64,000 nt of DNA from Haemophilus parainfluenzae T3T1 (GCF_000210895.1 NC_015964.1:62001-126000); one strand, 5' to 3'; numbered from the stretch's first letter, positions 37,507 to 48,787 are shown. A program made the numbers and translations. Notes: generated from the sequence alone by a model not told the origin.

Positions 37507-38316
37507 TTACTGATGAACCGCACTTTTTGCGCGATTGTATGCCCATGCCATAATTAATCCACCGCCAATAATCATCGGTAAGCAAAGGGCTTGACCACGT
37601 GTCATGATGCCTAAGAAAGATTCCACTTCGGGCTCACGAACATATTCAACGATAAAACGGAAAATCCCGTAACCAACAAGGAATAATCCTGCTACAGAAC
37701 CTGCAGGGCGAGGCTTTTTAATAAAGACATTCAGAATAATAAACAACACGAAACCTTCTAAGAACGCCTCATAAAGCTGTGAAGGATGGCGTGGTAATAA
37801 CAAAGGATCATTTGGAAAAATCATGGCCCAAGGAACATTGGTTTCTCGTCCCCAAAGTTCTAAATTGATGAAGTTACCAATTCGCCCCATCCCTAAACCA
37901 AATGGAATCAAAGGCGCCATAAAATCTGCTGTCCGCCAGAAGCTTCTTTTTTGAGAATAAGAGGTCCAAATCATTGAAATAATCACCCCAATTAATCCAC
38001 CATGGAATGACATTCCCCCTTCCCAAACACGGAATAAATACAGTGGATCTTGTATAAAATGACCAAAGTTATAGAAGAAAACATCCCCAATACGTCCCCC
38101 TAAAAATACCCCCATAAAAGCATTAAAAAGTAACGTATCAACTTGATCGACGGTCCAACCACTATTTGGCTTATTAGCACGGCGAACGGCTAACCAACGA
38201 GCAAAGATAAAGCCTAATAGATACATTAAGCCATACCAACGCAGCCCTATATTGCTATTACCAAAAGTAAAAATAGTCGGATCAAAATGCGGAAGCATCA
38301 AAAATTCTGAATTCAT
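37507..38316 (-). CDS. lgt: Prolipoprotein diacylglyceryl transferase
   Basis: It attaches diacylglycerol to the lipobox cysteine of prolipoproteins in the inner membrane. The length is 269 residues with seven hydrophobic helices. The signature [20 protein letters not shown] is present, and SFHGGLIG holds the essential His. It lies directly upstream of thyA, an order conserved in many bacteria. An uptake sequence near 37514 lies at the 3' end. Confidence 0.97.
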   Translation of the reverse strand: MNSEFLMLPHFDPTIFTFGNSNIGLRWYGLMYLLGFIFARWLAVRRANKPNSGWTVDQVDTLLFNAFMGVFLGGRIGDVFFYNFGHFIQDPLYLFRVWEGGMSFHGGLIGVIISMIWTSYSQKRSFWRTADFMAPLIPFGLGMGRIGNFINLELWGRETNVPWAMIFPNDPLLLPRHPSQLYEAFLEGFVLFIILNVFIKKPRPAGSVAGLFLVGYGIFRFIVEYVREPEVESFLGIMTRGQALCLPMIIGGGLIMAWAYNRAKSAVHQ

Positions 38317-38324
38317 AACATTCC

Positions 38325-39119
38325 TTATTTAATAAACATATCAACTGCGATCGCAACTAATAGCAAGGCAAAGCCTTTTTTCAAGGTTGGCACAGGGAGT
38401 TTGGAGGTGGCTGTTGCCCCTAGTTTAGAAGTGAAGAATGAAGTGCCCGTAATACCAAGCACGGCAGGCAAATAAACATAACCTAGGGAATAATCTGGCA
38501 TGGAAGGATTACCCCAACCACTCACCATAAAGCTCAGCATGCCTGATAAACCAAGAAGTGCCCCACAGAATGCAGAAGAACCGATGGCTTTTTTCATATC
38601 AATCCCGCGGGAATTTAAAAATGGCACGATAAAACCGCCACCGCCAACGCCTGCTGCACTTGATGCCATCCCAATTAAAATACCACCGATAACAGATGCT
38701 TGTGTTGTTAAAGGTTTGGTTTTCCCTGTGTTTTTCTTAATAGAAATCACCATTTTTGCCGCTAAATATACGACTAAACAGGCAAAGATTTTGGCTGATA
38801 CATCACGATCAAGTTTGCCAATAAACAAACCAGAGATAAAGACCGAGATCATCACCATCGGTGCCAATACTTTCACGGCACGCCAGACTATATTACCTAG
38901 TTTATGATGACGCTGTGCAGAAGAAAATCCAGTAATCACAATGGTTGCAAATGAAGTCCCTAATGCGGTGGACATCAGCAAGGGTTCAGGTACGCCTACC
39001 ATCGGCAATAAATAAACCAAGGTTGGGACGATAATTAACCCACCACCAATGCCAAATAATCCGGCAAGAAAACCAACAACAGACCCGACAAGTAAACAAA
39101 GTAGAATAAAAGTGAGCAT
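38325..39119 (-). CDS. TSUP family (UPF0721) sulfite/organic anion permease
   Basis: A 264-residue membrane protein with about eight helices. It starts [20 protein letters not shown], and two glycine-rich repeats, [13 protein letters not shown] and [19 protein letters not shown], define the TauE/SafE family. The substrate is not known. It overlaps rppH by one base and precedes lgt by nine bases, so rppH-TSUP-lgt-thyA-tadA form an apparent operon. Confidence 0.9.
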   Translation of the reverse strand: MLTFILLCLLVGSVVGFLAGLFGIGGGLIIVPTLVYLLPMVGVPEPLLMSTALGTSFATIVITGFSSAQRHHKLGNIVWRAVKVLAPMVMISVFISGLFIGKLDRDVSAKIFACLVVYLAAKMVISIKKNTGKTKPLTTQASVIGGILIGMASSAAGVGGGGFIVPFLNSRGIDMKKAIGSSAFCGALLGLSGMLSFMVSGWGNPSMPDYSLGYVYLPAVLGITGTSFFTSKLGATATSKLPVPTLKKGFALLLVAIAVDMFIK

Positions 39120-39712
39120 TATTGCCCCCTTGATTTATAAAATGAACGTTTTTGATATTTAGAAGAACTATTTTTACGCGGTGCATGATAAGGCTTATTT
39201 GTCTCATGCTCTTGCGAATTTTCAAGCAATGTTTTTTCGTTGCCAAACATCACTTGGGCAAACTCTTTCATCGCTTTGCGATAAACATCTTTCTTAAAGG
39301 ACACAACCTGACGTACGGGATACCAAAAACTTACCCAACGCCATCCATCAAATTCCGGTGATTTTGTTGTGTTCATATTAATATTTTTTTCATCCCCCAC
39401 TAATTGCAACAAAAACCAACGTTGTTTTTGCCCAATACACACGGGTTTGCTGTCATAACGCAGCAATCTTTTCGGCAGCTTATAACGCAACCAATGTTTA
39501 GACGCGTAAAGCACCTTCACATCTTTGGGTTGCAAGCCAACCTCTTCATATAATTCACGATACATGGCTTGTTCGGCACTTTCATTATCGTTAATTCCAC
39601 CTTGCGGGAATTGCCACGAATTCTGCCCGTATCGTTTAGCCCAAAGCACCTGCCCTTTGCGATTACAAATGACAATGCCTACATTTGGACGGTAGCCATC
39701 AAAATCGATCAC
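39119..39712 (-). CDS. rppH: RNA pyrophosphohydrolase RppH
   Basis: A Nudix enzyme that removes pyrophosphate from 5' ends of mRNA and so starts RNase E decay. The Nudix box is [20 protein letters not shown] followed by VGL. The start is GTG with AAGG upstream ([15 protein letters not shown]). The 197 residues include a lysine/arginine-rich tail. First gene of the operon that leads to tadA, facing away from the DnaA-box region. Confidence 0.96.
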   Translation of the reverse strand: MIDFDGYRPNVGIVICNRKGQVLWAKRYGQNSWQFPQGGINDNESAEQAMYRELYEEVGLQPKDVKVLYASKHWLRYKLPKRLLRYDSKPVCIGQKQRWFLLQLVGDEKNINMNTTKSPEFDGWRWVSFWYPVRQVVSFKKDVYRKAMKEFAQVMFGNEKTLLENSQEHETNKPYHAPRKNSSSKYQKRSFYKSRGQ

Positions 39713-39803
39713 TATCGTTCACCTTAAATTTTGTACAAAAATAATTTGCAGATTGTTTCATAAATTCGCTTTTTTATCAACCGAATGGGCATATTTAGCC
39801 TAT

Positions 39804-40175
39804 TGTGGATAACTCTGTGGGTAACACTTGGATAGTCTAAATTTAACTGTGTATAAAAATTAAAAACCGCTTTTCACACTTCACTTTTTTCATTTTTGCA
39901 TAACCTTTAATCAAAAATTTTCCAAAAAAAATGACCGCACTTTTTCTCATCAAAGTGTGGTCAAAAATTCAGCTATTTTTTAGTTTAAACATTTCTGGCT
40001 TGGTGAAGAAATAACAGCGGTGAGTTATTCAATATTTCTGTGGATAAAATTGTGATTGAGCAAATGGTGACTGTTGCATAACTCTTCTTAGCAATTTACC
40101 ATCGATTTTTGAGAAGAAGTTTTATCTTTAATTTCATAAAGATAACGCTTATTCACAGACACCATATTATTCACA
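39804..40175. other. AT-rich intergenic region with six DnaA-box-like 9-mers
   Basis: The 484-base gap 39713-40196 has no ORF. It contains TTATCCACA (perfect) at 39804-39812 and 40039-40047 on the minus strand, TTATACACA at 39848-39856 (minus), TTATTCACA at 40149-40157 and 40167-40175 (plus), and TTACCCACA at 39816-39824 (minus, one mismatch). The region is very AT-rich and carries one uptake sequence near 39934. GATC sites, common in enterobacterial oriC, are absent inside it. Genes to the immediate left run mostly leftwards, and from pilA mostly rightwards. It could be an origin, a DnaA-titrating site or chance in AT-rich DNA. Confidence 0.5.
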
Positions 40176-40196
40176 TTCAAGTAAAAATTTTAGTGG

Positions 40197-40760
40197 TTAT
40201 TTTTCATCCAAACATTTTTTGACTAACGCTAAATAGCGTTCCCATTCAAAATATTGACCTGGATCGATCTTACGACCAGGTGAAATATCGCAATGCCCAA
40301 CGATACGATCGAGCGTTATTTTCGGGTAAGCTTGCATGATATCTCGTGTTAATGCAGCAAGCACTTGGTATTGCTCCGCTGTAAAAGGTTGTTCATTACT
40401 GCCCTCTAGCTCAATCCCAATCGCAAAATCATTACATTTATCACGTCCTTCAAAGCAAGAAAGCCCCGCATGCCATGCTCTATCATTGAAACTAACATAC
40501 TGTGTCACCTTGCCATCCCGTTCAATTAAACAATGGGCAGACACGCGAAATTGATAAATTTCCTCAAAATAGGGATGGATGGTTGGATCGAGTTTACCTT
40601 GGAAAAAGTCATCTACATATCCCCCACCAAATTGTTCTGGTGGCAAACTGATGTAATGAATGACGAGTAATGAAATATCCGTTACATCAGGACGTTCATC
40701 AAAATGTGGTGAAATCACTTTTCTTGCCTGGCTTAACCAGCCATTTTTTATCTTATTCAT
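40197..40760 (-). CDS. ampD: 1,6-anhydro-N-acetylmuramyl-L-alanine amidase AmpD
   Basis: A cytoplasmic zinc amidase that recycles anhydro-muropeptides. The 187-residue protein shows the family motifs [16 protein letters not shown] (zinc His), [42 protein letters not shown]-like [10 protein letters not shown], and the C-terminal zinc region [16 protein letters not shown]. It is divergent from pilA. The same ampD-pilA neighbourhood is known in other Pasteurellaceae. Confidence 0.96.
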   Translation of the reverse strand: MNKIKNGWLSQARKVISPHFDERPDVTDISLLVIHYISLPPEQFGGGYVDDFFQGKLDPTIHPYFEEIYQFRVSAHCLIERDGKVTQYVSFNDRAWHAGLSCFEGRDKCNDFAIGIELEGSNEQPFTAEQYQVLAALTRDIMQAYPKITLDRIVGHCDISPGRKIDPGQYFEWERYLALVKKCLDEK

Positions 40761-40785
40761 CTGTTTTTCTGCGATTAAATTTCAT

Positions 40786-40807
40786 TTTTGCGATCGAGAT
40801 CGCAAAA
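40786..40807 (+). promoter_or_regulatory. CRP-S (Sxy-dependent competence) site of pilABCD
   Basis: The 22-bp element is a perfect match to the competence consensus: half sites TTTTGCGATC and GATCGCAAAA around GA. A -10-like TACTTT at 40824-40829 places the start point near 40836, with the site centred at about -40, as for a class II activator. A degenerate uptake sequence (AAGTGCAGT) lies immediately downstream near 40809. Confidence 0.9.
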
Positions 40808-40902
40808 GAAGTGCAGTCAGTTTTACTTTCATTTTTCCCTTTTACACAATGTTGCAGCCAATCCTAGCATTTTTTTATTCAACCAAAAGGAAATTTAATT
40901 TA

Positions 40903-41346
40903 ATGAAACTGACTTTTTCTAAACCTTTACATAAAGGTTTTACGTTAATTGAATTGATGATCGTGATTGCGATTATTGCTATTCTCGCGACGATCGCCAT
41001 TCCGTCTTATCAAAATTATACCAAAAAAGCGGCTATCTCCGAATTGTTGCAAGCATCTACACCTTATAAATCTGATGTGGAGTTATGTGTCTATAGCACC
41101 AATGCCCCGACAAACTGTTCAGGTGGTTCAAATGGCATTGCAGCAGACATCACTACTGCAAAAGGCTATGTCAAATCCATTACCACAAAATCAGGTGTGA
41201 TTACGGTGACAGGAAATGGTGCATTGGATGGGATCAGTTATTCTTTAACGGCGACAGGCTCAACCTCATCAGGTGTCACCTGGACAACTGCTTGCCCAAG
41301 CAATGCAGATTTATTCCCTGCGGGTTTCTGCTCTTCAGCTAAATAG
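40903..41346 (+). CDS. pilA: Type IV prepilin PilA
   Basis: The major subunit of the competence pseudopilus/type IV pilus. The 147-residue prepilin has a short leader ending at the PilD cleavage point (KG before [20 protein letters not shown]), with Glu5 of the mature protein present. The C-terminal pair of cysteines ([13 protein letters not shown]) should form the usual disulfide loop. AAAAGG lies upstream of the ATG. Reading frames starting further upstream overlap ampD and are not real. Confidence 0.96.
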   Translation: MKLTFSKPLHKGFTLIELMIVIAIIAILATIAIPSYQNYTKKAAISELLQASTPYKSDVELCVYSTNAPTNCSGGSNGIAADITTAKGYVKSITTKSGVITVTGNGALDGISYSLTATGSTSSGVTWTTACPSNADLFPAGFCSSAK

Positions 41347-41352
41347 CGAAAC

Positions 41353-42732
41353 ATGGCTTATCAAGCAATCGCAAAAAATGGCGAGATTTATCATATCTCG
41401 CCACAATATTGGCAACAAAACCAACAGCAACAAGCATTGCTGTTGCGTTACTTTGCGCTCCCTCTTAAAGAAGATGAACACCATTTATGGCTTGCAGTGG
41501 ATTCACTCAATAATCTTGCAGCTTGTGAAACCTTTGCTTTTTTAAGTGGAAAATTAGTCGAACCGATTTTATTTGAAACGGCCGAACTCAAACAACTTTT
41601 ACAATCCCTTGCGCCTAAAGCCAATCAAATCGAAGAGCAAACGACGTTTTATCATCATTCAGAAGACGAAAGCACTGCCAATTTATCTAATGATGATGAG
41701 CCCGTTATTCAATTATTAAATGGTATTTTTGAAACAGCCCTGCAAAAAAATGCCTCAGACATTCATTTAGAAACTCAGCCAAGTGGGCTATTAATTCGTT
41801 TACGTATTGATGGTGTGCTCCAACCGCAACCGATTATTAGTAAAGCGCTCGCCAATCGTGTAATTTCTCGCCTCAAACTCTTAGCCAAACTGGATATTAG
41901 TGAAACTCGATTACCACAAGATGGCCGCTTTCAATTCAAAACCACATTTTCCGATATTTTAGATTTCCGCCTTTCTACCTTGCCTACGCATTGGGGAGAA
42001 AAAGCAGTATTACGATTACAACAAAATAAACCTGTCCAACTAAGTTTTGCTGAGTTGGGTATGACACAAAACCAACAAAGTCAATTTCAACATGCGCTCA
42101 GCCAACCGCAAGGTTTAATCCTAGTGACAGGCCCAACGGGAAGTGGAAAAAGTATCTCGCTTTATACCGCACTTCAATGGCTCAACACACCAGATAAACA
42201 CATTATGACGGCAGAAGATCCCGTTGAAATTGAATTAGAAGGCATCATTCAAACTCAAGTAAATCCGCAAATCGGTTTAGATTTTAGCCGATTACTTCGT
42301 ACATTTTTACGACAAGATCCCGACATTATTATGCTTGGTGAAATTCGAGATGAAGAAAGTGCATTAATGGCATTAAGAGCCGCTCAAACCGGCCATTTAG
42401 TGCTTTCTACCTTACATACCAACGATGCCATCTCAGCTATTTCACGCTTACAACAACTAGGTATTCAATCTCACGAAATTGAAAACAGTCTCTTATTAGT
42501 TATCGCACAACGATTGGTACGCAAACGTTGCTTAAAGTGCGGTCAACATTTCGGTAATTCTTGTGATTGCCATCAGGGGTATCAAGGCCGTATTGGGGTA
42601 TATCAATTTTTACAATGCGAAAACAACCGTTACCAAACTGATTTCGATTCACTTTATCAAAGCGCGTTAGAAAAAGTGAAAGATCACATCACTGATCTCG
42701 CCGAAATTCAACGCGTGTTAGGTAAAAAATAG
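41353..42732 (+). CDS. pilB: Type IV pilus assembly ATPase PilB
   Basis: The cytoplasmic extension motor (GspE/PilB family). The Walker A is GPTGSGKSISLY, the Asp box is TAEDPVEIELEG, the Walker B/His box is IIMLGEIRDEESA followed by GHLVLSTLHTNDA. The C-terminal zinc region is CLKCGQHFGNSCDCH. At 459 residues it is shorter than typical PilB (about 560), with a reduced N-terminal domain, as in Haemophilus. Two uptake sequences lie inside. Confidence 0.95.
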   Translation: MAYQAIAKNGEIYHISPQYWQQNQQQQALLLRYFALPLKEDEHHLWLAVDSLNNLAACETFAFLSGKLVEPILFETAELKQLLQSLAPKANQIEEQTTFYHHSEDESTANLSNDDEPVIQLLNGIFETALQKNASDIHLETQPSGLLIRLRIDGVLQPQPIISKALANRVISRLKLLAKLDISETRLPQDGRFQFKTTFSDILDFRLSTLPTHWGEKAVLRLQQNKPVQLSFAELGMTQNQQSQFQHALSQPQGLILVTGPTGSGKSISLYTALQWLNTPDKHIMTAEDPVEIELEGIIQTQVNPQIGLDFSRLLRTFLRQDPDIIMLGEIRDEESALMALRAAQTGHLVLSTLHTNDAISAISRLQQLGIQSHEIENSLLLVIAQRLVRKRCLKCGQHFGNSCDCHQGYQGRIGVYQFLQCENNRYQTDFDSLYQSALEKVKDHITDLAEIQRVLGKK

Positions 42733-42740
42733 GTATCACT

Positions 42741-43964
42741 ATGGCAAAGCAAAAACTCTTTTATTTTCAAGCCTATGATCAGCGACAACAATGGCAAAAA
42801 GGCAGTCTGGTTGCCCAATCTAAACAAGCTGCACAATTCCAGTTAATCGCAAAAGGTTTTAGCCACATTCGCTTGCAACAAGATTGGCAACTGAATCAGA
42901 AACCTAAAAATGCTGAGATCAGTGCTTTATTAAATCAGCTAGCTACACTACTCAGCTCTGCCATTCCATTAAAAAATGCATTGCACATTTTGCAAGATAA
43001 CTGCACGCAATTGGGATTGCATCAGTGGCTTGGCGCCTTAATTGAGTTAATTGAAAGTGGTCTTCCGTTTTCACAAAGCTTAGAAATACAAGGAAAGTAT
43101 TTAAATTTTCAAGAAATTCAGCTCATTCAGGTGGGAGAAATGACAGGAAAACTGGCAGAGGTATGCACTAAAATTGCCGAACGTCGGACACAATCATTAA
43201 CGCTTCAACGCAAATTGCAAAAAATTATGCTTTATCCAGCCATGGTATTAGGTATTTCGCTGTCACTTACGTTGATTTTACTACTTTTCGTTGTACCACA
43301 ATTTGCTGAAATGTATGGCGAAAACTCAGCTGAGCTGCCTACATTGACTGCTGTGTTATTAGCCATGTCTCAATTCCTACAACTTCATTTTATCGCGTTG
43401 ATGATTGTCTGTATTTTCGCTATTTTTATGCTGAAGATGGCATTAAAACATTCTCTTTGGCTAAATCAAAAAAAGAATGCGCTGGTTAATCGTATGCCGA
43501 TTTGGGGCAATATCATTTGCCTTTCTCGTTTAATTAGTTTTAGCCATAACCTGCAATTAATGCTTCAATCCGGTGTGGCATTAACGCCGGCCTTAAATAG
43601 CTTCCTCCCCAAACAACAAACCTGGCAAATACAACGTACCTTAAAAGGTGATATTCTGCTACAACAAGAAGTGCGGTCAATTTTACAGTGGGTTTCTCAA
43701 GGTTATCCATTTTCAGAAAGCGTCAGTAGTCATCTTTTTCCAATGGAAGCACAACAAATGCTACAGATTGGAGAGAAAAGTGGAAAACTTGCGTTGATGT
43801 TGCGTCATATTGCTGATAACTATCAAGAAAAACTCAATCATCAAATTGATTTACTTTCCCAACTTTTAGAGCCTTTAATGATGCTCATCATTGGTAGTTT
43901 AATAGGTATCATAATGATGGGCATGTATCTGCCAATTTTTAATATGGGTTCGGTAATCCAGTGA
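42741..43964 (+). CDS. pilC: Type IV pilus inner membrane platform protein PilC
   Basis: A 407-residue GspF/PilC family protein with two T2SSF repeats, the first containing LNQLATLLSSAIPLKNAL and GEMTGKLAEV, the second RLISFSHNLQLMLQSGVALT and IGEKSGKLALML. Three hydrophobic helices are visible. Its stop codon overlaps the pilD start. Confidence 0.95.
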   Translation: MAKQKLFYFQAYDQRQQWQKGSLVAQSKQAAQFQLIAKGFSHIRLQQDWQLNQKPKNAEISALLNQLATLLSSAIPLKNALHILQDNCTQLGLHQWLGALIELIESGLPFSQSLEIQGKYLNFQEIQLIQVGEMTGKLAEVCTKIAERRTQSLTLQRKLQKIMLYPAMVLGISLSLTLILLLFVVPQFAEMYGENSAELPTLTAVLLAMSQFLQLHFIALMIVCIFAIFMLKMALKHSLWLNQKKNALVNRMPIWGNIICLSRLISFSHNLQLMLQSGVALTPALNSFLPKQQTWQIQRTLKGDILLQQEVRSILQWVSQGYPFSESVSSHLFPMEAQQMLQIGEKSGKLALMLRHIADNYQEKLNHQIDLLSQLLEPLMMLIIGSLIGIIMMGMYLPIFNMGSVIQ

Positions 43965-44638
43965 TAACATTAGCCTTTTTCTTATTGGGTGGTTTAGCGG
44001 GCATCCTTGCTTGGCTTTATATTGATCGTTTTATCCCCAATCTCCAACAAGAAATTTATCAGAATTATATCGAACTTTATCCTGAAAATAGGCACCTGTT
44101 TCACAGCGAAAAAGCAGCCATTCAATCTCAAAAGTGCGGTCATATTTTCCTTTATTTTTTAGGGTTTGGACTCTGTTTTGCTGTACTCTGTTATTTTCTT
44201 CAGGATGAATTATTTACTTTATGGCTCACAATTACGCTTAGCTTACTTTTTGTTATCAGTTGGCTAGACTGGCATTATCAACTGATTTCACCTACACCTT
44301 GCCTACTTTTATTTTTTCTAGGTTTATTTGGTTCGCAGCAAGAATTTTCCGTTCTAACCCTTTCTCAAAGTTTAGAAAGTGCGGTTAGTTTTTTCGGTGT
44401 TTTTTATATCATCTATCATTTGTCTAAATGGTTTTATAAGAAGGAAGCGTTAGGCCGTGGCGATTATTGGCTCGCTTTAGGAATCGGCGCTTATCTCACC
44501 ATCGCACACTTACCACTTTTCTTATTCATTGCCTGTCTATTAGGCATCATAGGTTATTGGATTTCTCGTCAGCCCGTTTTACCTTTCGCGCCCTTTCTTT
44601 GCTTATCGTTAATCATCACCAGTGCAATCAACCTATAA
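43961..44638 (+). CDS. pilD: Prepilin peptidase PilD
   Basis: An aspartyl membrane protease that cleaves PilA. The 225-residue protein has about seven helices. The catalytic aspartates are in SWLDWHYQLISP and GRGDYWLALGIG. The N-terminal cytoplasmic region is short and lacks the paired CxxC zinc motif of longer PilD enzymes. The start is GTG at 43961, coupled to the pilC stop. Two uptake sequences are inside (near 44130 and 44375). Confidence 0.93.
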   Translation: MITLAFFLLGGLAGILAWLYIDRFIPNLQQEIYQNYIELYPENRHLFHSEKAAIQSQKCGHIFLYFLGFGLCFAVLCYFLQDELFTLWLTITLSLLFVISWLDWHYQLISPTPCLLLFFLGLFGSQQEFSVLTLSQSLESAVSFFGVFYIIYHLSKWFYKKEALGRGDYWLALGIGAYLTIAHLPLFLFIACLLGIIGYWISRQPVLPFAPFLCLSLIITSAINL

Positions 44639-44669
44639 ATGTAATATATTGGCAACATTGAAAAATATT

Positions 44670-45542
<873 letters not shown>

Positions 45543-45546
<4 letters not shown>

Positions 45547-45824
45547 GTCTTCAGCATCAAGATAATGGTAAACAGGGTGAGTTTTTCTTACTCGATGAGC
45601 AAGGAAAGAAAATCGCTAAACTCACCTATTTTTATGAAACACCCGATACCATTAATGCTAATCACACGTTTGTTGATGAGTCTCTTCGAGGACAAGGTGT
45701 GGCAGACAAACTCTATCAAGCCTTAATTCATTTTATCCAGGCTAAAAAGCTGACATTGCACCCAACTTGTAGCTATATTGCAAGAAAATGGGAACGAACC
45801 CAATCTGCACAATCTAAAGCTTAA
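45543..45824 (+). CDS. Small GNAT-like N-acetyltransferase (YjdJ family)
   Basis: A 93-residue protein starting [20 protein letters not shown]. The acetyl-CoA loop is visible as [20 protein letters not shown], followed by the family C-terminus [16 protein letters not shown], the YjdJ-type minimal GNAT. The substrate is unknown. It overlaps yacG by four bases (ATGA). Confidence 0.88.
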
Positions 45825-45913
45825 GCCTATTAATAAGCGTGTCATTTTTAAGGATATTTTTCCGACTTCGTGCTATCCTTAGCCCTATTTATTTCTGAGA
45901 ACCATTATTTATC

Positions 45914-47173
45914 ATGCAAGAAAATTATTTAAGCCAGCAGCGATTTGCTGATCTTCCATTACATCCTATCGTACAAAAAGCCCTACAAGACAAGGGGTTT
46001 GAATACTGTACCCCGATTCAAGCGTTATCATTACCTATTACCTTGCAAGGAAAAGATGTTGCTGGCCAAGCACAAACCGGCACAGGTAAAACGATGGCAT
46101 TTTTAACGGCAACATTTCATCACTTATTAACACATCAACCTAATTTTGCCACCAATCAACCCCGTGCATTAATTCTTGCACCAACCCGTGAACTGGCCGT
46201 GCAAATTAATCATGATGCTGAGTTATTAGCAAGAACAAGTGGGTTACGAACCGCACTTGCTTATGGTGGGGATGGCTATGATAAACAGCTCAAAGCTATC
46301 GAGGCCGGTGTGGATATTTTAATTGGTACCACTGGTCGTGTGATTGACTACGTGAAACAAGGGATTATCCGTTTAGATGATATCCAAGTCGTAGTATTGG
46401 ACGAAGCGGATCGTATGTTCGATTTAGGTTTCATTCGTGATATTCGTTATTTATTACGTAAATGCCCTTCTCCGCAAGAACGTCTCACCATGCTCTTTTC
46501 TGCAACGCTCTCTTACAAAGTGCGCGAACTTGCCTTTGAAGATATGAATTCCCCAGAATACATTGAAATTGAACCAGAACAAAAAACGGGACATCGAATT
46601 AAAGAGGAACTCTTCTATCCGTCAAATGAAGACAAAATTCCTCTCTTACTCACGTTAATGGAAGAGGAATGGCCCGAGCGTTGTATTGTCTTTGCAAATA
46701 CTAAACATAAATGTGAAGAAATTTGGGGTTATTTAGCGGCTGATGGCCATCGTGTGGGATTGCTCACGGGGGATGTAGCACAGAAAAAACGTCTTTCATT
46801 GCTCAAACAATTTACTGATGGTGAGCTCGATATTCTCGTGGCAACTGATGTTGCAGCGCGTGGGCTACATATTTCAGACGTGACTCATGTCTTTAACTTT
46901 GATTTACCCGATGATCGAGAAGATTACGTTCATCGTATTGGCCGTACTGGTCGAGCAGGGGAAAGTGGTGTGTCTATTAGCTTTGCTTGTGAAGAATATG
47001 CGATGAATTTACCGGCTATTGAAGAATACATTGGTCATTCTATTCCGGTCAGCCAATATGACCCGAATTCATTGATTAGTGATATTCCAAAACCTTATCG
47101 TTTAAAACGCAATCCTACGCCTCAAACAAGAAATACTACGACGAGAAAAACAAACTACCGTCGTAAAAACTAA
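45914..47173 (+). CDS. rhlB: ATP-dependent RNA helicase RhlB
   Basis: A DEAD-box helicase of the RNA degradosome. The 419-residue protein shows the Q motif region [34 protein letters not shown], and [10 protein letters not shown], with a basic tail ([11 protein letters not shown]). Together with rppH in this window it takes part in mRNA decay. Confidence 0.96.
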   Translation: MQENYLSQQRFADLPLHPIVQKALQDKGFEYCTPIQALSLPITLQGKDVAGQAQTGTGKTMAFLTATFHHLLTHQPNFATNQPRALILAPTRELAVQINHDAELLARTSGLRTALAYGGDGYDKQLKAIEAGVDILIGTTGRVIDYVKQGIIRLDDIQVVVLDEADRMFDLGFIRDIRYLLRKCPSPQERLTMLFSATLSYKVRELAFEDMNSPEYIEIEPEQKTGHRIKEELFYPSNEDKIPLLLTLMEEEWPERCIVFANTKHKCEEIWGYLAADGHRVGLLTGDVAQKKRLSLLKQFTDGELDILVATDVAARGLHISDVTHVFNFDLPDDREDYVHRIGRTGRAGESGVSISFACEEYAMNLPAIEEYIGHSIPVSQYDPNSLISDIPKPYRLKRNPTPQTRNTTTRKTNYRRKN

Positions 47174-47178
47174 AAAGA

Positions 47179-47209
47179 AAAGCTGATGAATCTCTTCATC
47201 AGCTTTTTT
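47179..47209. terminator. Bidirectional terminator between rhlB and mreD
   Basis: AAAAGCTGATGAA-TCTC-TTCATCAGCTTTTTT, symmetric and flanked by A- and T-runs, serves two convergent genes. Confidence 0.85.
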
Positions 47210-47213
47210 ATGA

Positions 47214-47702
47214 TTAATGCAATCCGACTCTTCGACGTGCAGTACGCATCAATAAGAAAACCCATGGCCATAACACACCTGATGCGATGGCACCAAAGAT
47301 TTCCTGCCAGTTAAAAAATGCCCCATGCAAAGAGAATTCAACCAAGAAAATAGCCACTCGAATCGCAAAAACAAAAAGAAGTACCAATAAACTTTGGAAC
47401 CAAAGAGAAAGGTTGCGCAAAATTAAGTAATATTTGGAAACAAAATAGAAGGCGACAGAAAGCACCAGTGCATGAACCCCAAGAATAGAGCCTAGCACGA
47501 TATCCCATAAAACCCCGAGTAAAAATGCCCAACCAATGCTTACTCTATCAGGTAACGCAAGCGTCCAGTAAAGCAAAACTAAAACCAACCAAGATGGTTT
47601 AAAAGCTTGAAAGCCTGCAGGCCATGGGGCTAACTCCATAATTAATGCCACAACAAAGAAGCATAAAATGGTCGCCCATTGAAAAATAAAACGCCCTTGC
47701 AT
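47214..47702 (-). CDS. mreD: Rod shape-determining protein MreD
   Basis: A 162-residue inner membrane protein of the elongasome with about five helices. It has the family features MELAPWPAGFQAFKPSWLVL and GWAFLLGVLWDIVLGSILGVHAL. It overlaps mreC by one base and is the last gene of mreBCD. Confidence 0.95.
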   Translation of the reverse strand: MQGRFIFQWATILCFFVVALIMELAPWPAGFQAFKPSWLVLVLLYWTLALPDRVSIGWAFLLGVLWDIVLGSILGVHALVLSVAFYFVSKYYLILRNLSLWFQSLLVLLFVFAIRVAIFLVEFSLHGAFFNWQEIFGAIASGVLWPWVFLLMRTARRRVGLH

Positions 47703-48766
47703 TAGTCTTCTTCCCTATGTTGTTGCTGATCTGGAGAAATGGGTTCCTCTTGTTGAGGCATTGTGGTCGGAATGTCAGGATCCACAATTTCTTTTCCTGT
47801 ATGCGGCTGTGCGCCATCCTCTTGATCATCTGTAATTTTGGTTTTGCTCACTGAATGAGTTGCTTCATTAGCTTGACTTTCTAAACGTTGCTGAACAAGA
47901 CGACGTACTTCTTCTGGAGACATGGATTTGACTTTCGACATATCAAGATTGCTCGGCCAAAGTAAAAGCAAATAACGTAAACGATCTAACTCAGCCAAAG
48001 GTTTCGCTTTCACTGTTGCAAAGTAATTTGAGCCATCACGAGAGACACTTTGTACGACTGCCACAGGATAGCCTTCCACAAAACGGCCTCCCAAACCTGA
48101 AGTCACCAATAAATCGCCTTTTTCAATATCCACAGAACGAGGCACATTATCTAAAGTAAGTTCATCAGAGTGTCCTGTACCGCTCGCGATCACGCGTACA
48201 TCATTACGTAAAACTTGCACTGGTATAGAATGGGTTACATCCGTTAAAAGCAAGACTCGGCTGGTGTTCTCCCCCACAGATATAATCTGACCAATCATTC
48301 CTTTTTCATCAATCACAGGCTGCCCAACATAAGCGCCATCTCGTTCACCTTGATTGATCACCACTTGCTGACGATAGACATCAGTTTCTGCTGTAAGCAC
48401 TTCTGCGATTTTTTTATATTCATCGGTGCGTAAAGGCGAATTAAGCAGTAAACGAAGACGTTGGTTTTCTACCTTGAGTTGGTCCAATAATAAAAGATCG
48501 GCATTTTTCTCACGCAACTGCTCACGCAATACTTTATTTTCAATAAGCAGTTTATTGGTATCTACCAAGTTACTTGATACACCATCTAGAACCGTTCTTG
48601 GCCCATTCGCAAGGTAATACAAGCCACCCACCGCAGTCTCCATGACACTACGCGCCTTCGTCATTGATGAGGTTTGCCCATCAACTAAAATGAGTGTCAT
48701 CGAAGCAATCGCCGCTAATGCGAGTCGAATACCTAATGGTGGTGCTTTACCAAAAATGGGTTTCAT
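47702..48766 (-). CDS. mreC: Cell shape-determining protein MreC
   Basis: A periplasmic scaffold that links MreB to the cell-wall enzymes. The 354-residue protein has an N-terminal membrane helix, a coiled coil (LIENKVLREQLREKNADLLL) and the MreC beta domain (QPVIDEKGMIGQIISVGENT). The C-terminal tail beyond about residue 280 is acidic, glutamine-rich and probably disordered. Confidence 0.95.
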   Translation of the reverse strand: MKPIFGKAPPLGIRLALAAIASMTLILVDGQTSSMTKARSVMETAVGGLYYLANGPRTVLDGVSSNLVDTNKLLIENKVLREQLREKNADLLLLDQLKVENQRLRLLLNSPLRTDEYKKIAEVLTAETDVYRQQVVINQGERDGAYVGQPVIDEKGMIGQIISVGENTSRVLLLTDVTHSIPVQVLRNDVRVIASGTGHSDELTLDNVPRSVDIEKGDLLVTSGLGGRFVEGYPVAVVQSVSRDGSNYFATVKAKPLAELDRLRYLLLLWPSNLDMSKVKSMSPEEVRRLVQQRLESQANEATHSVSKTKITDDQEDGAQPHTGKEIVDPDIPTTMPQQEEPISPDQQQHREED

Positions 48767-48787
48767 TCACTGTCCTAGGGTTGAAAG

